From Arbacia lixula (taxonomy: Eukaryota; Echinodermata; Echinoidea; Arbacioida; Arbaciidae), in contig OZ022576.1 in NCBI GenBank assembly GCA_963669155.1, forward strand, positions 21,417,508 through 21,481,507: 64,000 nt of DNA, read 5' to 3'. The position numbers and the translations under genes are program-made. The notes under the pieces were generated by a model, which worked only from the letters and a program-made list of their open reading frames with translations, did no database searches and was not told the origin of the DNA. This document shows, in pieces, positions 14,825 to 26,371 of this stretch. Numbering within the stretch: the first letter of the stretch is position 1; each line of letters begins with the position of its first letter.

Positions 14825-17800
14825 TATGTGTGTGTGTGTTAGTGTAATGTGAGAGTGTTTACGTGTTCACCATCTGAGCTGATCGAGATTTGTTTTAACT
14901 GTAACTTGAAGACACAAATACACAGAATGTAACACAAACATGATAAACAGTTCTCCTCATCTCAACCCTTTTTGGTCTGAAGGTGTGGAGATGGTGTACG
15001 CTGACTATGACGACCCCTCCACCCTAGATGACGCCATGGCTGATAGCTACGGAGTGTATGCCGTCACCGGGGCGTTTGAGGAGAAGTTCTACGAGAACAA
15101 AGAACTGGCGAGAGTGAGTCCCGCTGTGTTTGTGTGTGTCGGTTATTAATTGTTGTTTCTGTGGTGAATTTCATTACATTCTGTTAACATGCCTATGACT
15201 GTTACCGGTCGCACATTCCTCACGACACAAACAAAATAACCTCGACCCATTCATTATGGTAGTAAACGTTTTTGATTTTTTGTCTTACCAGGGAGGTGTT
15301 AGGAAGGAGTAGAAACTCGAGCATAATATATTCAAACATCTGTATGGGTTCTAAGGCGTGCTCATGAATGTCAAAAGCATTCCATAATCATGACAATGCT
15401 TTGATGTTCCATGTGCCGAGCCGACATTTAGCTGATGTCAACTTGAACAGAAATTTCTTTAATTTCCCATTTATCTGTAGACGTTTTGTTTTTGACAAAT
15501 TCGTTTGCAAACTATAAGGAAGTGAACGGCAGATAATGATAGATCCTAATACTCTGCTTTGTTTCGAAAAGTATTGAGGAATCATTAAAAATCGGACATA
15601 TAAGCTATTTGTATTACTTACAAAATCGACCAATTTCTTCACTTTCCGACAACTTGTGCATTTGGGGGATTCAACCACTCTCAAAATGATATATTAAGCT
15701 GTGTATTATCATTAACGGCGTTTATGTGTGTTAGCGTGAAACAGAGATATTTCACTTGAAAAACTTTTTTATTTGTGTTTGCTGATACCTGTTATGTTCA
15801 TTGAAGTATTAATGCCATTAACAGAACGGGACAAGCGAAATGAGACTGTACATTTCTTTTGTTCTCTCTGAGAAGCCGTTGCCACACAATCATGTTCATA
15901 ATTGTTCAAACACCTGAACAGCACCTGTTGAGAACACATAACTTTTCAGCGGCTTGGCACATGGGTTCAAAGGAAGAAAGTTGCTTCATATCCTTCCATA
16001 ACTCATCCCTGGTCTTACGTGGATTTTTTTTTGTACGGTGTTATTTTATTTCTCATCCCTCTATTAAAGATATCTATTTCAAAAATATTGTCACAAACAT
16101 GACATAGAAATTAACATATCCTATGAACAGCAACATCAACAAAATAAAAGAACATTATTTTTTTTTTGTATTAACAAACATTATCTCTTTGCTCATTCAT
16201 ATTTCAAATACAATTTAACAATGATTTAAACAACGCTTTTGGACATATTTGATGAAAAGAATACGTTTTTGAAATATTTCTCATGTTATAAATATAGTGT
16301 GTTGTGCGTTAAGTGAAAATGTTCAAAATGGAATACCTGTCTTTCTCGATGTTGAAACTTATGAGGTGTTGTAAAAAGGGATTTATGCAACTAAATCATG
16401 GAACAAACATTAGAGAAAGTTGTGGCTAAATTAAATTTATTCGAAAATATAGCATGGTGATTTGTGACCTATGCGTCTCGAAAATAAGCGAATGAACTAA
16501 TGACAGAAAACTGAAGGCACCGGGGTATCATGCAACTCGTAGGTTCCGTGCTCCTTGTTTGCGTTTGAGCGAAAACCTTCGATATGCCCGGAGCGAGCTG
16601 CAAGAAACCCCTGACTTAAACCAGGGATGTGTTATGGAAGGATATGAAGCAACTTTCTTCCTTTGAACCCATGTGCCAAGCTGCTGAAAAGTTATGTGTT
16701 CTCAACAGGTGCTGTTCAGGTGTTTGAACAATTATGAACATGATTGTGTGGCAACGGCTTCTCAGAGAGAACAAAAGAAATGTACAGTCTCATTTCGCTT
16801 GTCCCGTTCTGTTAATGGCATTAATACTTCAATGAACATAACAGGTATCAGCAAACACAAATAAAAAAGTTTTTCAAGTGAAATATCTCTGTTTCACGCT
16901 AACACACATAAACGCCGTTAATGATAATACACAGCTTAATATATCATTTTGAGAGTGGTTGAATCCCCCAAATGCACAAGTTGTCGGAAAGTGAAGAAAT
17001 TGGTCGATTTTGTAAGTAATACAAATAGCTTATATGTCCGATTTTTAATGATTCCTCAATACTTTTCGAAACAAAGCAGAGTATTAGGATCTATCATTAT
17101 CTGCCGTTCACTTCCTTATAGTTTGCAAACGAATTTGTCAAAAACAAAACGTCTACAGATAAATGGGAAATTAAAGAAATTTCTGTTCAAGTTGACATCA
17201 GCTAAATGTCGGCTCGGCACATGGAACATCAAAGCATTGTCATGATTATGGAATGCTTTTGACATTCATGAGCACGCCTTAGAACCCATACAGATGTTTG
17301 AATATATTATGCTCGAGTTTCTACTCCTTCCTAACACCTCCCTGCTTAAACACAACGCGTCGCATTTGCAGCGAGGATCGTTCTGTAGACCCTGTTTTTC
17401 ACAATGCCGGGCGGTATATTTTTAGTTCCTAAGACCCCACATTTTACACGGATTTTACCCTTGAAGTCAGTTCCTTAGACCCCCATTTCAGGGTTTCGTG
17501 AGGCACACCCCCATCAAAATATAATTTGAGTGCCCCCCTGGGTCGATATGTTTTGGGGGGAAATTCTCGGGCGCTCTTGGACAGCAGTGCTTTGAAGGAG
17601 AAGGCACCACAGTGATCCCACTAAAATGTTGCGATTCTATGGGGCCTTCAATAGAGTGGGGGCAGCGGCCCAATGCGAACAATAAGGGAAAGGCGCCACT
17701 TTACATAACAACAAATGGATGATTAATAGCTGTATTCATCATCGTACCCTGTTTCACCGCATACGGCGTGTTTTATAGGGTAAGGCCCTCATAGACGCCG

Positions 17801-18795
17801 CGGTGCGAGCTGGCGTCCAACACTTCGTATACAGCGGCATGCCGCCGTGTCTGAGCAGGATCGGCCAGGCGTGCCCCGAGATGGACGGCAAGGCTGGAGT
17901 GGAGGAGTACCTGGTCGGGACAGGGCTTCCAGCCACCTGTGTCTGGTTCCCAGTCAACATGGAGAGCATCCTCGTCGACTTCATCCCGCTCTACCAGGGC
18001 GACAACACCTTCGTCTGGAGTGAGTGGCTGGAAGTGGGACCTGGGCTGGGCTAGCTAAATAAATTATTAGTGACGAGGGGGTGGGTGGTAGGGAGGGGGG
18101 GGGGGGGGGGGGGGGTTCGGGTGGAGTCTCCATGCTCTCCTTCTCGTGTGGACAAGGCTTAATTAAGTTCTGTGAAAATAAAGTCATTCTGACAATATCT
18201 TATTTTCGCACGATAATTGTTCAAAATATTTTTTTCTTTCTAGATATATTACTCATTGCGGATAAATCGCTTTCACGGTTCATGTGTGTAAACGGGTTCT
18301 ATTAGTAACTGCGCGAGCGTGCACTTGCCCGTTTTGTGTTGTTATTTTTGCTTACGAAATCACGAAATTAATACACCAGTCCTAGAAACTATATCATTAC
18401 ATACTATCATATCCATGGAATACACATAAATATCTTCCTTCTAGGTATATATCCACAAAGAAATAATATGCAAACCGTAAAGAAAGACGATCATCAGACG
18501 ATCTAATTCTGCTCATGGACTTATACTACGCTTTGTCCCGCAGACATGCCGATGGAGGGCAAGCTGCTGCCGATGATGAGCTCGGTCCATGACGGACCTG
18601 CACTCCTCGCAATCTTCAAGCAGCCAGAGGAGTATATTGGCCAGCGGGTCGGGCTGGCTGCTGACCTCAAGACCGTCGACGAGTACGCCGCAATCGCATC
18701 ACAGTACATTTCGCCGTTCGTCATCAAAGCGACCACGGTGAGTGTAGACGGGATTTACAGACGACGGATAAATATTATGTTGAATTGATTGCGTT

Positions 18796-18847
<52 letters not shown>

Positions 18848-19139
18848 TGTAAACTTGTCCTTTTTTGTAATTTGCTTTAAGTTGATAGCAAGACAGACAT
18901 ACATGTATCTTTATTTTACTGTACGTGATTTTTTTAATGAAATGATGAATACTTTGTAAGGTGTGTGTTTGTTTGTGTGTGTATGTGTGTGTGTGTATTC
19001 GTAGTGTGCGTGCATTATTATGGAATCAGAATAAAGATCATTGAAAAAAAATCTCTTCCTTTGCTCATAACAAATGTATCTCTTTCTCTTCTCTCTCTTT
19101 CTCTCCCCCCCCCTCTCTCCCTCCCCCCTCTCTCTCCCT

Positions 19140-19174
<35 letters not shown>

Positions 19175-19531
19175 CCACCTCCCCCTCTCTCTCTTTGTAT
19201 CCCTATACCTCACCTCTCCTCCCCTATCTCTCACCTATGCATATACTCTTTTCCTGCCTCACCCTTCTTTCTCTCTCGGTAGATGACGGCCGATGAGTTT
19301 AAGAGGCTGGACCCGTACCGTGGAGAGGACCTGGGCGTGATGTTTCAATTCTTCCAACACGACCATTCCGACTACAGCGTGGAAGGCACAAAACGACTAG
19401 ACAACAAGTGCACCGACTTCCATACATACATGCAGATCAATGCACATAGACTCAGAAAACTACTGGAGTGCCAGATAACTGGTACTGATCAAGAAAAATT
19501 AGATTTAGACTCTCAGATTACGTTGCATTGA
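5467..19531 (+). CDS. NMRAL1: NmrA-like family protein, NMRAL1/HSCARG homologue (gene span)
   Basis: Five exons (5467-5620, 14983-15113, 17779-18019, 18544-18737, 19283-19531) have GT/AG borders and join in phase to 969 nt, giving 322 residues plus a stop, close to the usual length of roughly 300 for this family. The N-terminus has the Rossmann loop GSTGMQG (residues 12-18) followed by the VTRN segment typical of atypical short-chain dehydrogenases. A central DGKAGVEEY and FPVNMESIL resemble human NMRAL1. Family members bind NADP(H) and act as redox sensors rather than clear enzymes; that function is transferred by homology. The start codon has A at -3 and gives the expected short lead before the first beta-strand. 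Intron 1 is 9.4 kb and carries several transposons. A vertebrate-style one-to-one orthology is not proven, since the family is expanded in many invertebrates. Confidence 0.9.
6080..6207 (+). repeat. TG/TATG-rich microsatellite
   Basis: An imperfect (TG)n/(GTAT)n tract interrupted by cg steps. The CCCAG element has inserted within it, because TG-repeat resumes at 7276 on the other side. Confidence 0.85.
6208..7275. mobile_element. CCCAG...CTGGG inverted-repeat element rich in AACGTTT words
   Basis: The left end cccagataacaaaaaaatg and the right end, read in reverse complement as cccagcaaacacataacg, form imperfect terminal inverted repeats around 1068 bp. The interior is dominated by variants of 'aacgttt/aaaacgtttt', and no protein is encoded. 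Flanking TG-repeat on both sides gives the insertion point. It looks like a non-autonomous DNA transposon; the superfamily is not assigned. Confidence 0.75.
7703..9008. mobile_element. AGGTTTTCCCG inverted-repeat element, copy 1
   Basis: The left end ataggttttcccggctg is matched by the inverted right end (gggcgggaaaacctata). TTAT follows the right end and precedes the left end, a possible 4-bp target duplication. The interior is T-rich with repeated 'ttcaatttcg' words and no credible coding frame. A related copy lies at 11024-12020. Confidence 0.7.
10518..10670. mobile_element. Small hairpin element, AGTGCCATTCT ends
   Basis: The ends agtgccattct (10518-10528) and agaatggcact (10660-10670) are exact inverted repeats. 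Inner segments 'gttagaaaaatcgtgaagttaggg' type and its inverted counterpart extend the pairing, so most of the 153 bp could fold back. No coding content. Confidence 0.65.
11024..12020. mobile_element. AGGTTTTCCCG inverted-repeat element, copy 2
   Basis: The left end aggttttcccgtccaatttc and the right end (gaaattgagcgggaaaacct) are inverted repeats that extend inward through 'gcactta/caagtgc'. The interior repeats 'attcaatttcgc' and 'attgaatg' words in both orientations. Same family as 7703-9008 but with a distinct interior. Confidence 0.7.
13453..13507 (+). repeat. (TG)n microsatellite
   Basis: Uninterrupted TG dinucleotides. Cys/Val reading frames across it are artefacts. Confidence 0.95.
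13640..14150 (+). pseudogene. Broken LINE ORF2 C-terminus
   Basis: Translated fragments give FQFKLLHGAAIQIW, then CSFCHQATEAYSHVLLNC (a C-x2-C...H-x4-C pattern) and NVKKIRNLPIQRFD. After a frame change near 13950 follow MKFVIYKAR, VPSIEKIYRIILDYWEEEKK and a TGA at 14148-14150. That order is typical of the end of non-LTR retrotransposon polyproteins of the L1/Tx1 type. The reverse-transcriptase core is missing (5' truncation) and the frame is shifted, so this is a dead fragment. Clade assignment is tentative. Confidence 0.7.
14777..14842 (+). repeat. (TG)n microsatellite upstream of exon 2
   Basis: A TG run with a few TATG interruptions, about 140 bp before the exon 2 acceptor. Confidence 0.9.
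14983..15113 (+). CDS. NMRAL1: NMRAL1-like exon 2
   Basis: Acceptor TCTGAAG|GTGTGG and donor GCGAGA|GTGAGT bound 131 nt (2 + 43 codons). It encodes GVEMVYADYDDPSTLDDAM and ENKELAR, the strand-helix pair in which NmrA proteins read 'GAEVVxGDxDD'. Phase matches exon 1. Confidence 0.92.
15289..17344. mobile_element. 2.06-kb foldback element in NMRAL1-like intron 2
   Basis: Arms 15289-16012 and 16621-17344 are inverted copies of 724 bp each, separated by a 608-bp spacer. In the 130 bp I compared base by base near the inner ends I found two differences, so the arms are nearly but not perfectly identical. Outer ends read cagggaggtgttaggaagg. Flanks carry CTTA on each side, with one extra C on the left, so the target duplication is uncertain. 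The identical 98-codon frames in both arms are mirror images and show no known domain. It is likely a non-autonomous foldback-type transposon. Confidence 0.8.
17345..17778 (+). other. Intron 2 remainder
   Basis: No exon seen. The stretch repeats 'cttagacccc' and 'cctaagacccc' near 17427-17485 and is otherwise featureless until the exon 3 acceptor. Confidence 0.5.
17779..18019 (+). CDS. NMRAL1: NMRAL1-like exon 3
   Basis: Acceptor TTTTATAG|GGTAAG and donor GTCTGGA|GTGAGT bound 241 nt. It encodes GKALIDAAVRAGVQHFVYSG, DGKAGVEEYLVGTGLP and FPVNMESIL, the conserved core of the family including the Lys before GVEEY. It is much richer in G+C than the surrounding intron, as expected for coding DNA here. 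Confidence 0.95.
18097..18115 (+). repeat. Poly-G tract in intron 3
   Basis: An uninterrupted G run follows 'ggtagggag' and the rest of the 524-bp intron is unremarkable. Glycine/proline-rich frames here are artefacts. Confidence 0.9.
18544..18737 (+). CDS. NMRAL1: NMRAL1-like exon 4
   Basis: Acceptor TCCCGCAG|ACATGCC and donor ACCACG|GTGAGT bound 194 nt. It encodes NMPMEGKLLPMMSSVHD and EEYIGQRVGLAADLKTVDEY, matching the substrate-domain segment with 'DVPMDG' and 'EKYVGQNIGL' in the human protein. Confidence 0.94.
18797..18852 (+). repeat. (TG)n microsatellite in intron 4
   Basis: A TG run; a second, shorter TG-rich stretch follows at 18959-19000. Confidence 0.9.
19074..19275 (+). repeat. 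CT-rich tract ending at the exon 5 acceptor
   Basis: Roughly 200 bp of (CT)n and C runs directly precede CGGTAG|ATGACG. It doubles as an unusually long polypyrimidine tract. Confidence 0.85.
19283..19531 (+). CDS. NMRAL1: NMRAL1-like exon 5 and stop
   Basis: The acceptor CGGTAG|ATGACG follows a long CT-rich microsatellite that serves as polypyrimidine tract. The exon encodes MTADEFKRLDPYRGEDLGVM (compare 'MTPEDYEKLG...DLANMF') and a C-terminus longer than in human NMRAL1, ending SQITLH and TGA at 19529-19531. An ATTAAA at 19820 is the nearest plausible poly(A) signal; that is a guess. Confidence 0.92.
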   Translation: MTADEFKRLDPYRGEDLGVMFQFFQHDHSDYSVEGTKRLDNKCTDFHTYMQINAHRLRKLLECQITGTDQEKLDLDSQITLH

Positions 19532-19972
19532 ATACATACGGAAATATCAGAAGAAAAGATCGGCAAAAATTTTGAGAAAAATCCTATATACCGTACGAAA
19601 GAAATAAGGATTTCCAGCACTGAATTCTGATGCATCGATCACATTTTGTTCTATGGCTACGATACGGTGACCTAACTTCCTCGGAATCGAGAGAAAATGC
19701 GGCGGCCGTAGAGGATATGTGGTGGCCTTGGGGTCATCATGTACTATCAGTGCGTTATTGTCAGGGTTTCGGTCCCATCTAAATTAAATAGTTTTACTTA
19801 ATGATCATTAAGTACAGAGATTAAAGTACCGGTATCATGTCGAAGTGTTCAAAATCTTGAATAGTTTAGCCCCTTTAGACTTGCGCCCCCTCGTTGAACG
19901 ACGCCTTGTATTATACTTAGCTAGATACATGTACACCCTAAATAGTCCACTATTTCTCCCATAGCCGATAAG

Positions 19973-20318
19973 GCTCTAAACGTGATATCAAGTTGCAGTA
20001 TAAAAGTCTCATTCACGTTCACCTGGATTTTACATTAGGTCATACGCATTCCTATACATGCATACATTTCAGCTTTCGCTGCTGAACTTTTAATTTTGTC
20101 ACTAAGTGCTTGTTATGTAGTTGACAGGCGAATACGAATTTTCATACTTTTTGAGATGGAAATACTAGCTTAGGCGCGGCTGGGCACGTTTGTTCATGTT
20201 ACTTGTCTGTAAGGAAAATACCTGAAAGTAACGTTTCATCCAATCTTTTAATGCAATATGATGCGGAACATTGTGAAATTGAAACTTTTATACTGCAACT
20301 TGATATTACGTTTAGAGC
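19973..20318. repeat. 35-bp inverted repeat bounding 346 bp
   Basis: Positions 19973-20007 (gctctaaacgtgatatcaag...) pair with 20284-20318 with one mismatch. The pairing does not extend clearly inward or outward. It may be a small transposon or a hairpin in the downstream transcript. Confidence 0.65.
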
Positions 20319-23300
20319 TTTTTTGCTATATTGTAACAATATTCCTAGACTGAATCTTTATAGATGCATCGTACATATAACATGTCACAACTGGGCAAGC
20401 ATGTGAGGTGAGGATATTTCCCCAAATTCTTCTGTGCATCCGAGAATCGGCATCCAGAGAATCGGCGGATTCGAACATGGGAGATCAAAGAGAAAATCTT
20501 TGTAAAGCGTTCATTCGTGACTAGAAGGAGAGTACAATGAATTTGCATTAATTAAACGGCAGCTGAATATCCATGTACTCAAACATCCTTGGTTAGACAC
20601 AATTTTTGTTGTCTTAATCAGCATTGTTTCTCGCATGTATATACTATCATTTCATATACACGTTTATATTTTACATTATGATATAGGCCTACTGGTAGTA
20701 TGTATGCATGTAGCAGTTGATATGTTAATGTTGCAAGAATCATTTTATGACTAGCTTGAGATCAATTATAGCGTCGCCCCTTGACTTTATGGGTTTAGAT
20801 TTGATGTAGACTAGTATCATCGTATTTGTGATGTGTACGTCCTAGATTATGCATATGTTAGATGCTGAAACAAATATGGAGTAGTAAATGTTTATTCGAT
20901 ATGGTATTGTGCACATAATGTTCTGCACATATGGGTTTACTCCTTCTATGGACTGACTGAAAAGTAAAAATTGCTTTTTATGACTTTCCTTGATTTTATT
21001 CCAAGATATTTGTTTGAATTTTCAATGTGTCATGATGACTTGAATTATATAAAAGCAGACAAATCAGAAAAACATATTGAAAAAAAAATGTTCTAAGAAA
21101 AATCCAACGTTGACACATACACAGACGCACACTCACAGACATTATGTTTACACGCACACACAGACAAACATGCAAACAAATTTACACACACATAAATGGA
21201 CACAGGGAAGGAGACACACAGTACATAAAAATGTTTAGACAACACACAGGCACATAAAAAAACACACATACACACACATACACACACCGACACACACACT
21301 CACATATATACATCAACAAAAGAACATAAACAAAACAGAAATCATTACAATTACTTATTGGAACACAGAGTTTAATACCATATCCTCTCATCATTATTTG
21401 ATGGTTGTTATGACATCATACATTGTCTACATAAAGTGGAAGTCTGTCTTCCAGTTAGAAGCACTGATGCAGATTACACTGATCATTGCCATGGTAACAA
21501 CGTTGTAACTACACAAGTGCCGACAGCAAAACAATTTTCCAAACGTTTTGAGCCACTGACATTCCTTGCTGATTGCACAAAACTTATCTTCGATATCCAT
21601 ACACCATGAGATGCCTTCAATCAAAATAGTATATGATATATTCTTCATCTAGGCATATAGACATACAAGTGTATATTATATATAGATACATTTCAGAAAG
21701 GCGATTTGGTAAAGAATGTCTGGTAATTTCACATCCATCATCTACAGAAGAACCGACAAGTCCAATATAAAACTCACAGGAATGTACATCAATATAGCAT
21801 TTATGGTGACATAGGTTCTACACATGTCCAGAATGTAATACGCTATACCATTACAGGAAAGATACCTTATCTTTGTAAGACCACAAAAATACCTCCTTTG
21901 CCATGGTTTCCTCAGCTCTTTCCGTTAATACTGAACTGATATATAATTACAATAGTTTCTGCAATTGTCTTTTTTTAAATATTAATCCTACTCTTCTGAC
22001 AAGATTTTTTTTTTATCAAGGAACATAAATTTGTCATATGGAATCCTATATTTTCTATCAAACACAGGGATGGGTTTCCAAAATAATATTAAGCAAATCT
22101 AAATGTATCTTTACGATGTTTACCTTCACATTACCAGGCCTTGACAAACCTATTGGCTTACTACACATCTTCATGCCAATGGTAATGAGAGAGTTAAGGA
22201 GATAGTATAAGTAGCAGAACTTGGTAAGTGCACTAAGCCCTATAAACAAAAGTATGCAATGTATACTGAGCTGCAAAACCAACTCACATACATTTACATT
22301 GTACATATTTGCTTGCAATACATGCACTCAGAACTAGTTTATTATTCTTCCTATGTTGGAATTTGAATTCTTGGTGTTCAATTGTTCAAAAGTGTATTAC
22401 TACACACTAGAATTTAACATAAATCACCATGACAAGCAACTGGCTAATGCTAGTAGCATTATGTACAAGCACAGAGCAACTACAACATGTTCAGGATGAC
22501 ATATCTCTTCAATTATTACTCATTATTCAATATTTTATTCATTCCATATGCCATCATTGTCTGAGCTGCTTAGCTAAGGGTACATCGATTGAGCAAATAA
22601 AACCTTTCTTTGCGATGAAAGTATATGACAACTCTCATTCTACAAATACATTACCCTAAAACATGTGTAGATGACGCATGAATATTACACAGTGGACAAT
22701 ATATGACGATGATATGGAAATGAAATTTACTGTATGATAAAACTTAAAGAAATAAAAGTAAATATTCAAATATGCAAGAAACTATGTAACAACTTGCTTC
22801 ATAGTGATATACACATTAACATTGCAAGTGTTGTTTTTCATTCTCTTTACTCAGTGAAAGACGCTGAACTGCACTATATTTGATACAATTTATAATTAGA
22901 TATTCATGTATACTACATGTATTACAAAACATGCTTATATAATCATCAGAGACTATAGATTACCACTTGAAGATGATGACATCTTCTGAGCAGACTTTTT
23001 GTACAAGACATCACATGAGAGAGACAATAATCTGCAATAATCTTCTACAGTCATAGAGGTACAATCATTTGTTTCTGCCACGAATAAATTCTCTCCAATG
23101 TACATTCACACAGAGCTACAAAGCCATGTTACTAACAATCAAATTTTACATACATTTTAAGCAGATGCACAAATTCTTTCCAACATTGAGCTGTAACTTG
23201 GTTTCCAACCTGGAATGTCACAGGTTATAAAATGGTAGCAAAACTCAGACCATCTGCAGCAAAGATAAATCTACATGTATGACACAATAATTATTCAGGT

Positions 23301-25230
23301 AAAATAAACATGTCTATATTCACATATAACCCATATATAAACACTTTGTAAATACATATAATTTCATGCATACTTATATTCTATTTTATTACAAAAGCTC
23401 AAGATTAATGGCTTGTATGGCCTTTGAATGTTTAGTGAAAATAAAAACGTACCTGCTATCATTATAGTATTATTTCCAAAAGAATCATTGGGCTACTAAC
23501 AGATGCCAAAAGAAATAAATGCAATATAAATCAAACAAAAGGTCATATCATATATGCTATACAGTTTATATCTCGTTATGAGGTAATATTAAGGGTCTAT
23601 ATAATAGATAAATACCATATGCATTTCTGATTAAGTTTCACCTTAATTCTGAGCACTGGTGATCTTCCCAGGTACTGTATCATCATATATTTTGCATAAA
23701 CTCTAACACAATATCATTCATTTTCATTCAGAGCTATATCCTGAGCTGGTCTTGACTTTATTTCAATATATAATATCATGTATTTTAATTCTGTTTTAAT
23801 CAACCAAGTGAAAAACATTCAATACAATTTAAATAATCACATATAAGTCAGATGCACACATTTTGGCAATCATATTGCACTTAATTACTAGTGATGGAAA
23901 TAGAGTTGTGGAACATGGTTACAACATCAACATATCAAGCACTACATAGACATATCTTGGATGGAAATGAAAAATTGGTCCACCTGGTTTTAACAAATCC
24001 CAGTTTAGCCTGCACTAGTACGAGTAATGTCTTACACCAAACAAAAGCAAGGACATCACACAATTTCCAAAATAATCTGTTTTTATATGCTCCACATGTA
24101 ATTTAAATGTTTACTGTAAGTTTTGGCCAAATCAATCTTTTATGCCGGAAAGCTTGCTGCTAACCACATGAAGTGCTAAGCTTACAAGAATCCTCACAAC
24201 TATGCTTGAGATATACATCTCTGTGCTCTAATCCCATGATCTGGTTTGCCAACACCATCACTGAGTTATTCTGGTGAGACACTTCCATGGTTGCACTTTT
24301 TTAACATGGTTAGCAAGTGTAATTTTGATAAACATATCATTTGATACTTCACAATGTTCTTGCTACTTATTGAGATTGGGAATAGAACCTTTAATAATAT
24401 TACCACCAACAACAAATATTACAACATATGAATGCAACCACATTGTAATATCTCTTTCTTGGACATCTGCTTATATTTCAACTGTGCTAAGATTCATTGA
24501 TATTTGCGATCCCTGTTCTCATGTCATTAAAATACACAGATTTTCAATGCATCGATTTTACCCCCAAATGCACTTAGATTGTTCTTTTGGTAGTATTTCC
24601 ACCTGAGTCAGGTGAAAGGGTATGTCAGCAGATTGCTTGCCGGTAAGTCAGTAGATAACTCTAGCAATCCTCAAGTACAATGGTTTCAGTACTTTAATGG
24701 CAGAGACAGAAGGGAAAGAAAAAGATTCATAACAGACATAACAGTTTTGTAGTATTGGCCTAATAATCATTTAATTGTATCATATCAATTTTTATTAACG
24801 ATTGCATCAGCCTTAACTAGAAATGTATGAAATGCCAACAAATTCAATTACCACATACTTGGGTGATATGTCACTGTATTTACATGAAAAAGTTAATTCC
24901 TCTCTGGAACTTTTCATGAAACATACATGCCCAATGTCCACCCATCTAGTTAGCAAGCCACCTTCACATAAACTAGCACATGGGAGAAGAAAATATGCAT
25001 AATATCTTACCGCAGTCTTCTATGTAAGCAGAAGAAAAAATGAACACAAGACAAAAGGGGGACCCATCTGACTATTCAGACACACCCCTAGCTCCCAACT
25101 GTGTGGGAAAGAAATCTGTTGGGCACTCACTAACACAATGATGGTACATATATTTCAGTGGAGTCAAAATGGGTACAAACTCTTCCACCAGCAAATATAC
25201 TACCACTAGACATTCTCTGGTAATTCATAA

Positions 25231-25323
25231 TTGAACTCTTTGTGTGCCAAGTGTGATTTTTTTTCACCCGTAATGCCCACATATCTCATAGAACATCAGT
25301 TTGTCTAGCACACAAAGGGTTAA
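25231..25323. mobile_element. TTAACCCTTTGTGTGCC hairpin element, copy 1
   Basis: The left end gaactctttgtgtgcc and the right end gcacacaaagggttaa are inverted repeats around a 93-bp unit. Related copies occur at 42928-43018 and 48903-48992. Confidence 0.6.
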
Positions 25324-26371
25324 ATCCATAAAGGACCTTCCAATATATTAAGACACCTGGTAAACACCAATCTCTACAACATGGAGCTACCAAACCAGGC
25401 AAACGGGACATTGAGAAAGTATCATACAACAGATAGGGCTAAATATCTAGGTTTGTACATTGCATGGTAAACATGGTATGTTAGTCTTACATGTATTGGT
25501 AGTTAATTACAGTTCTGGTCTCCATTGTTTAAATATGCTATTACACAGATTTGAAATTAAACTTAAACCACCTTCCTTAGTAACCCCTTAGACACTGACT
25601 CATCTAAGATATGGAGATAATTTAAAGAATGAAATAAGTATATTTAACTGAATTATGGATGCAAAAGAGGATTTCTATAGCTCATGGGCCATTTTGAACT
25701 CACAACATAACATGGAATTAAACAAAGTCTGCAAAAAAACTATAAAAAGAAAGAATTATTTACAATATAATGGACTCAGAATGATTAAAATGATTAGAAT
25801 GATTGTGACAACTGAATACTCTGTGACCCTTACTTACCAGGATATTTAGAACAATTATTATTCCACAAATTATCTTCTCTTGTTACTTTTAAAAGATTTC
25901 ATCCCATAAATCAATGATCAAGCTAGATTGTTTCTTAAAAAAAAAAACATATGTGTGTCATCCCTACTCTAGTGATATGAAAGAAGGGACTTGAAATAAA
26001 TAATTGCAATTATTGTGGTTTTGCTTTAGTACCTCTATAGCTCTGCTCAATTGGGATTCCTGTCTCTACTTGCCAGTGCTTCATTTTTAATGCTGAAACA
26101 GAATTGTCATCAATTACAGAGCTTCACAAAACCATACAGAGCATAAACCTACAAAGCACCCTACACTCTATCCAAATATCTTTGCCCCCCCCCCATGTGC
26201 CTCAGATACCCTTGCCCATATATGAACTGTTAAATTCTAATTAAAAACTAATAAAATATTCCTCTCTGTCCCTTTCCTTCCATCTCCCTGTCCTAGAATG
26301 TATTACAGAGTATCCTACACCCCCTCCCAATATCCCCCAGCTTTTCTGAATCTACCCTTGCCCATAAATGA

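Larger units (their letters stand above)
5621..14982 (+). other. NMRAL1-like intron 1
   Basis: This 9.4-kb intron has no recognised exon. It holds TG microsatellites, the CCCAG element (6208-7275), two AGGTTTTCCCG elements (7703-9008, 11024-12020), a small hairpin element (10518-10670), an ATCA tetranucleotide run (9238-9300) and a LINE fragment (about 13640-14150). The part between 12040 and 13440 shows nothing recognisable. Confidence 0.75.
19532..26371. other. Intergenic region between convergent genes
   Basis: No protein-coding exon or RNA gene is recognised in these 6.8 kb. It contains an inverted repeat (19973-20318), a CA-rich stretch (21115-21300), a TTAACCCTTTG hairpin element (25231-25323) and two diverged copies of a C-rich 'tacccttgcccata' unit (about 26160 and 26310). 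Part of it may be 3' UTR of either gene; that cannot be decided from sequence alone. Confidence 0.6.

Noticed and set aside
15388-17245. Identical 98-residue open frames at 15388-15684 (-) and 16949-17245 (+)
   Set aside because: They are mirror images within the foldback arms and match no family; the identity follows from the inverted repeat, not from selection on a protein.
24274-24606. 110-residue plus-strand frame
   Set aside because: Intergenic, no family resemblance and no coding composition compared with the real exons.
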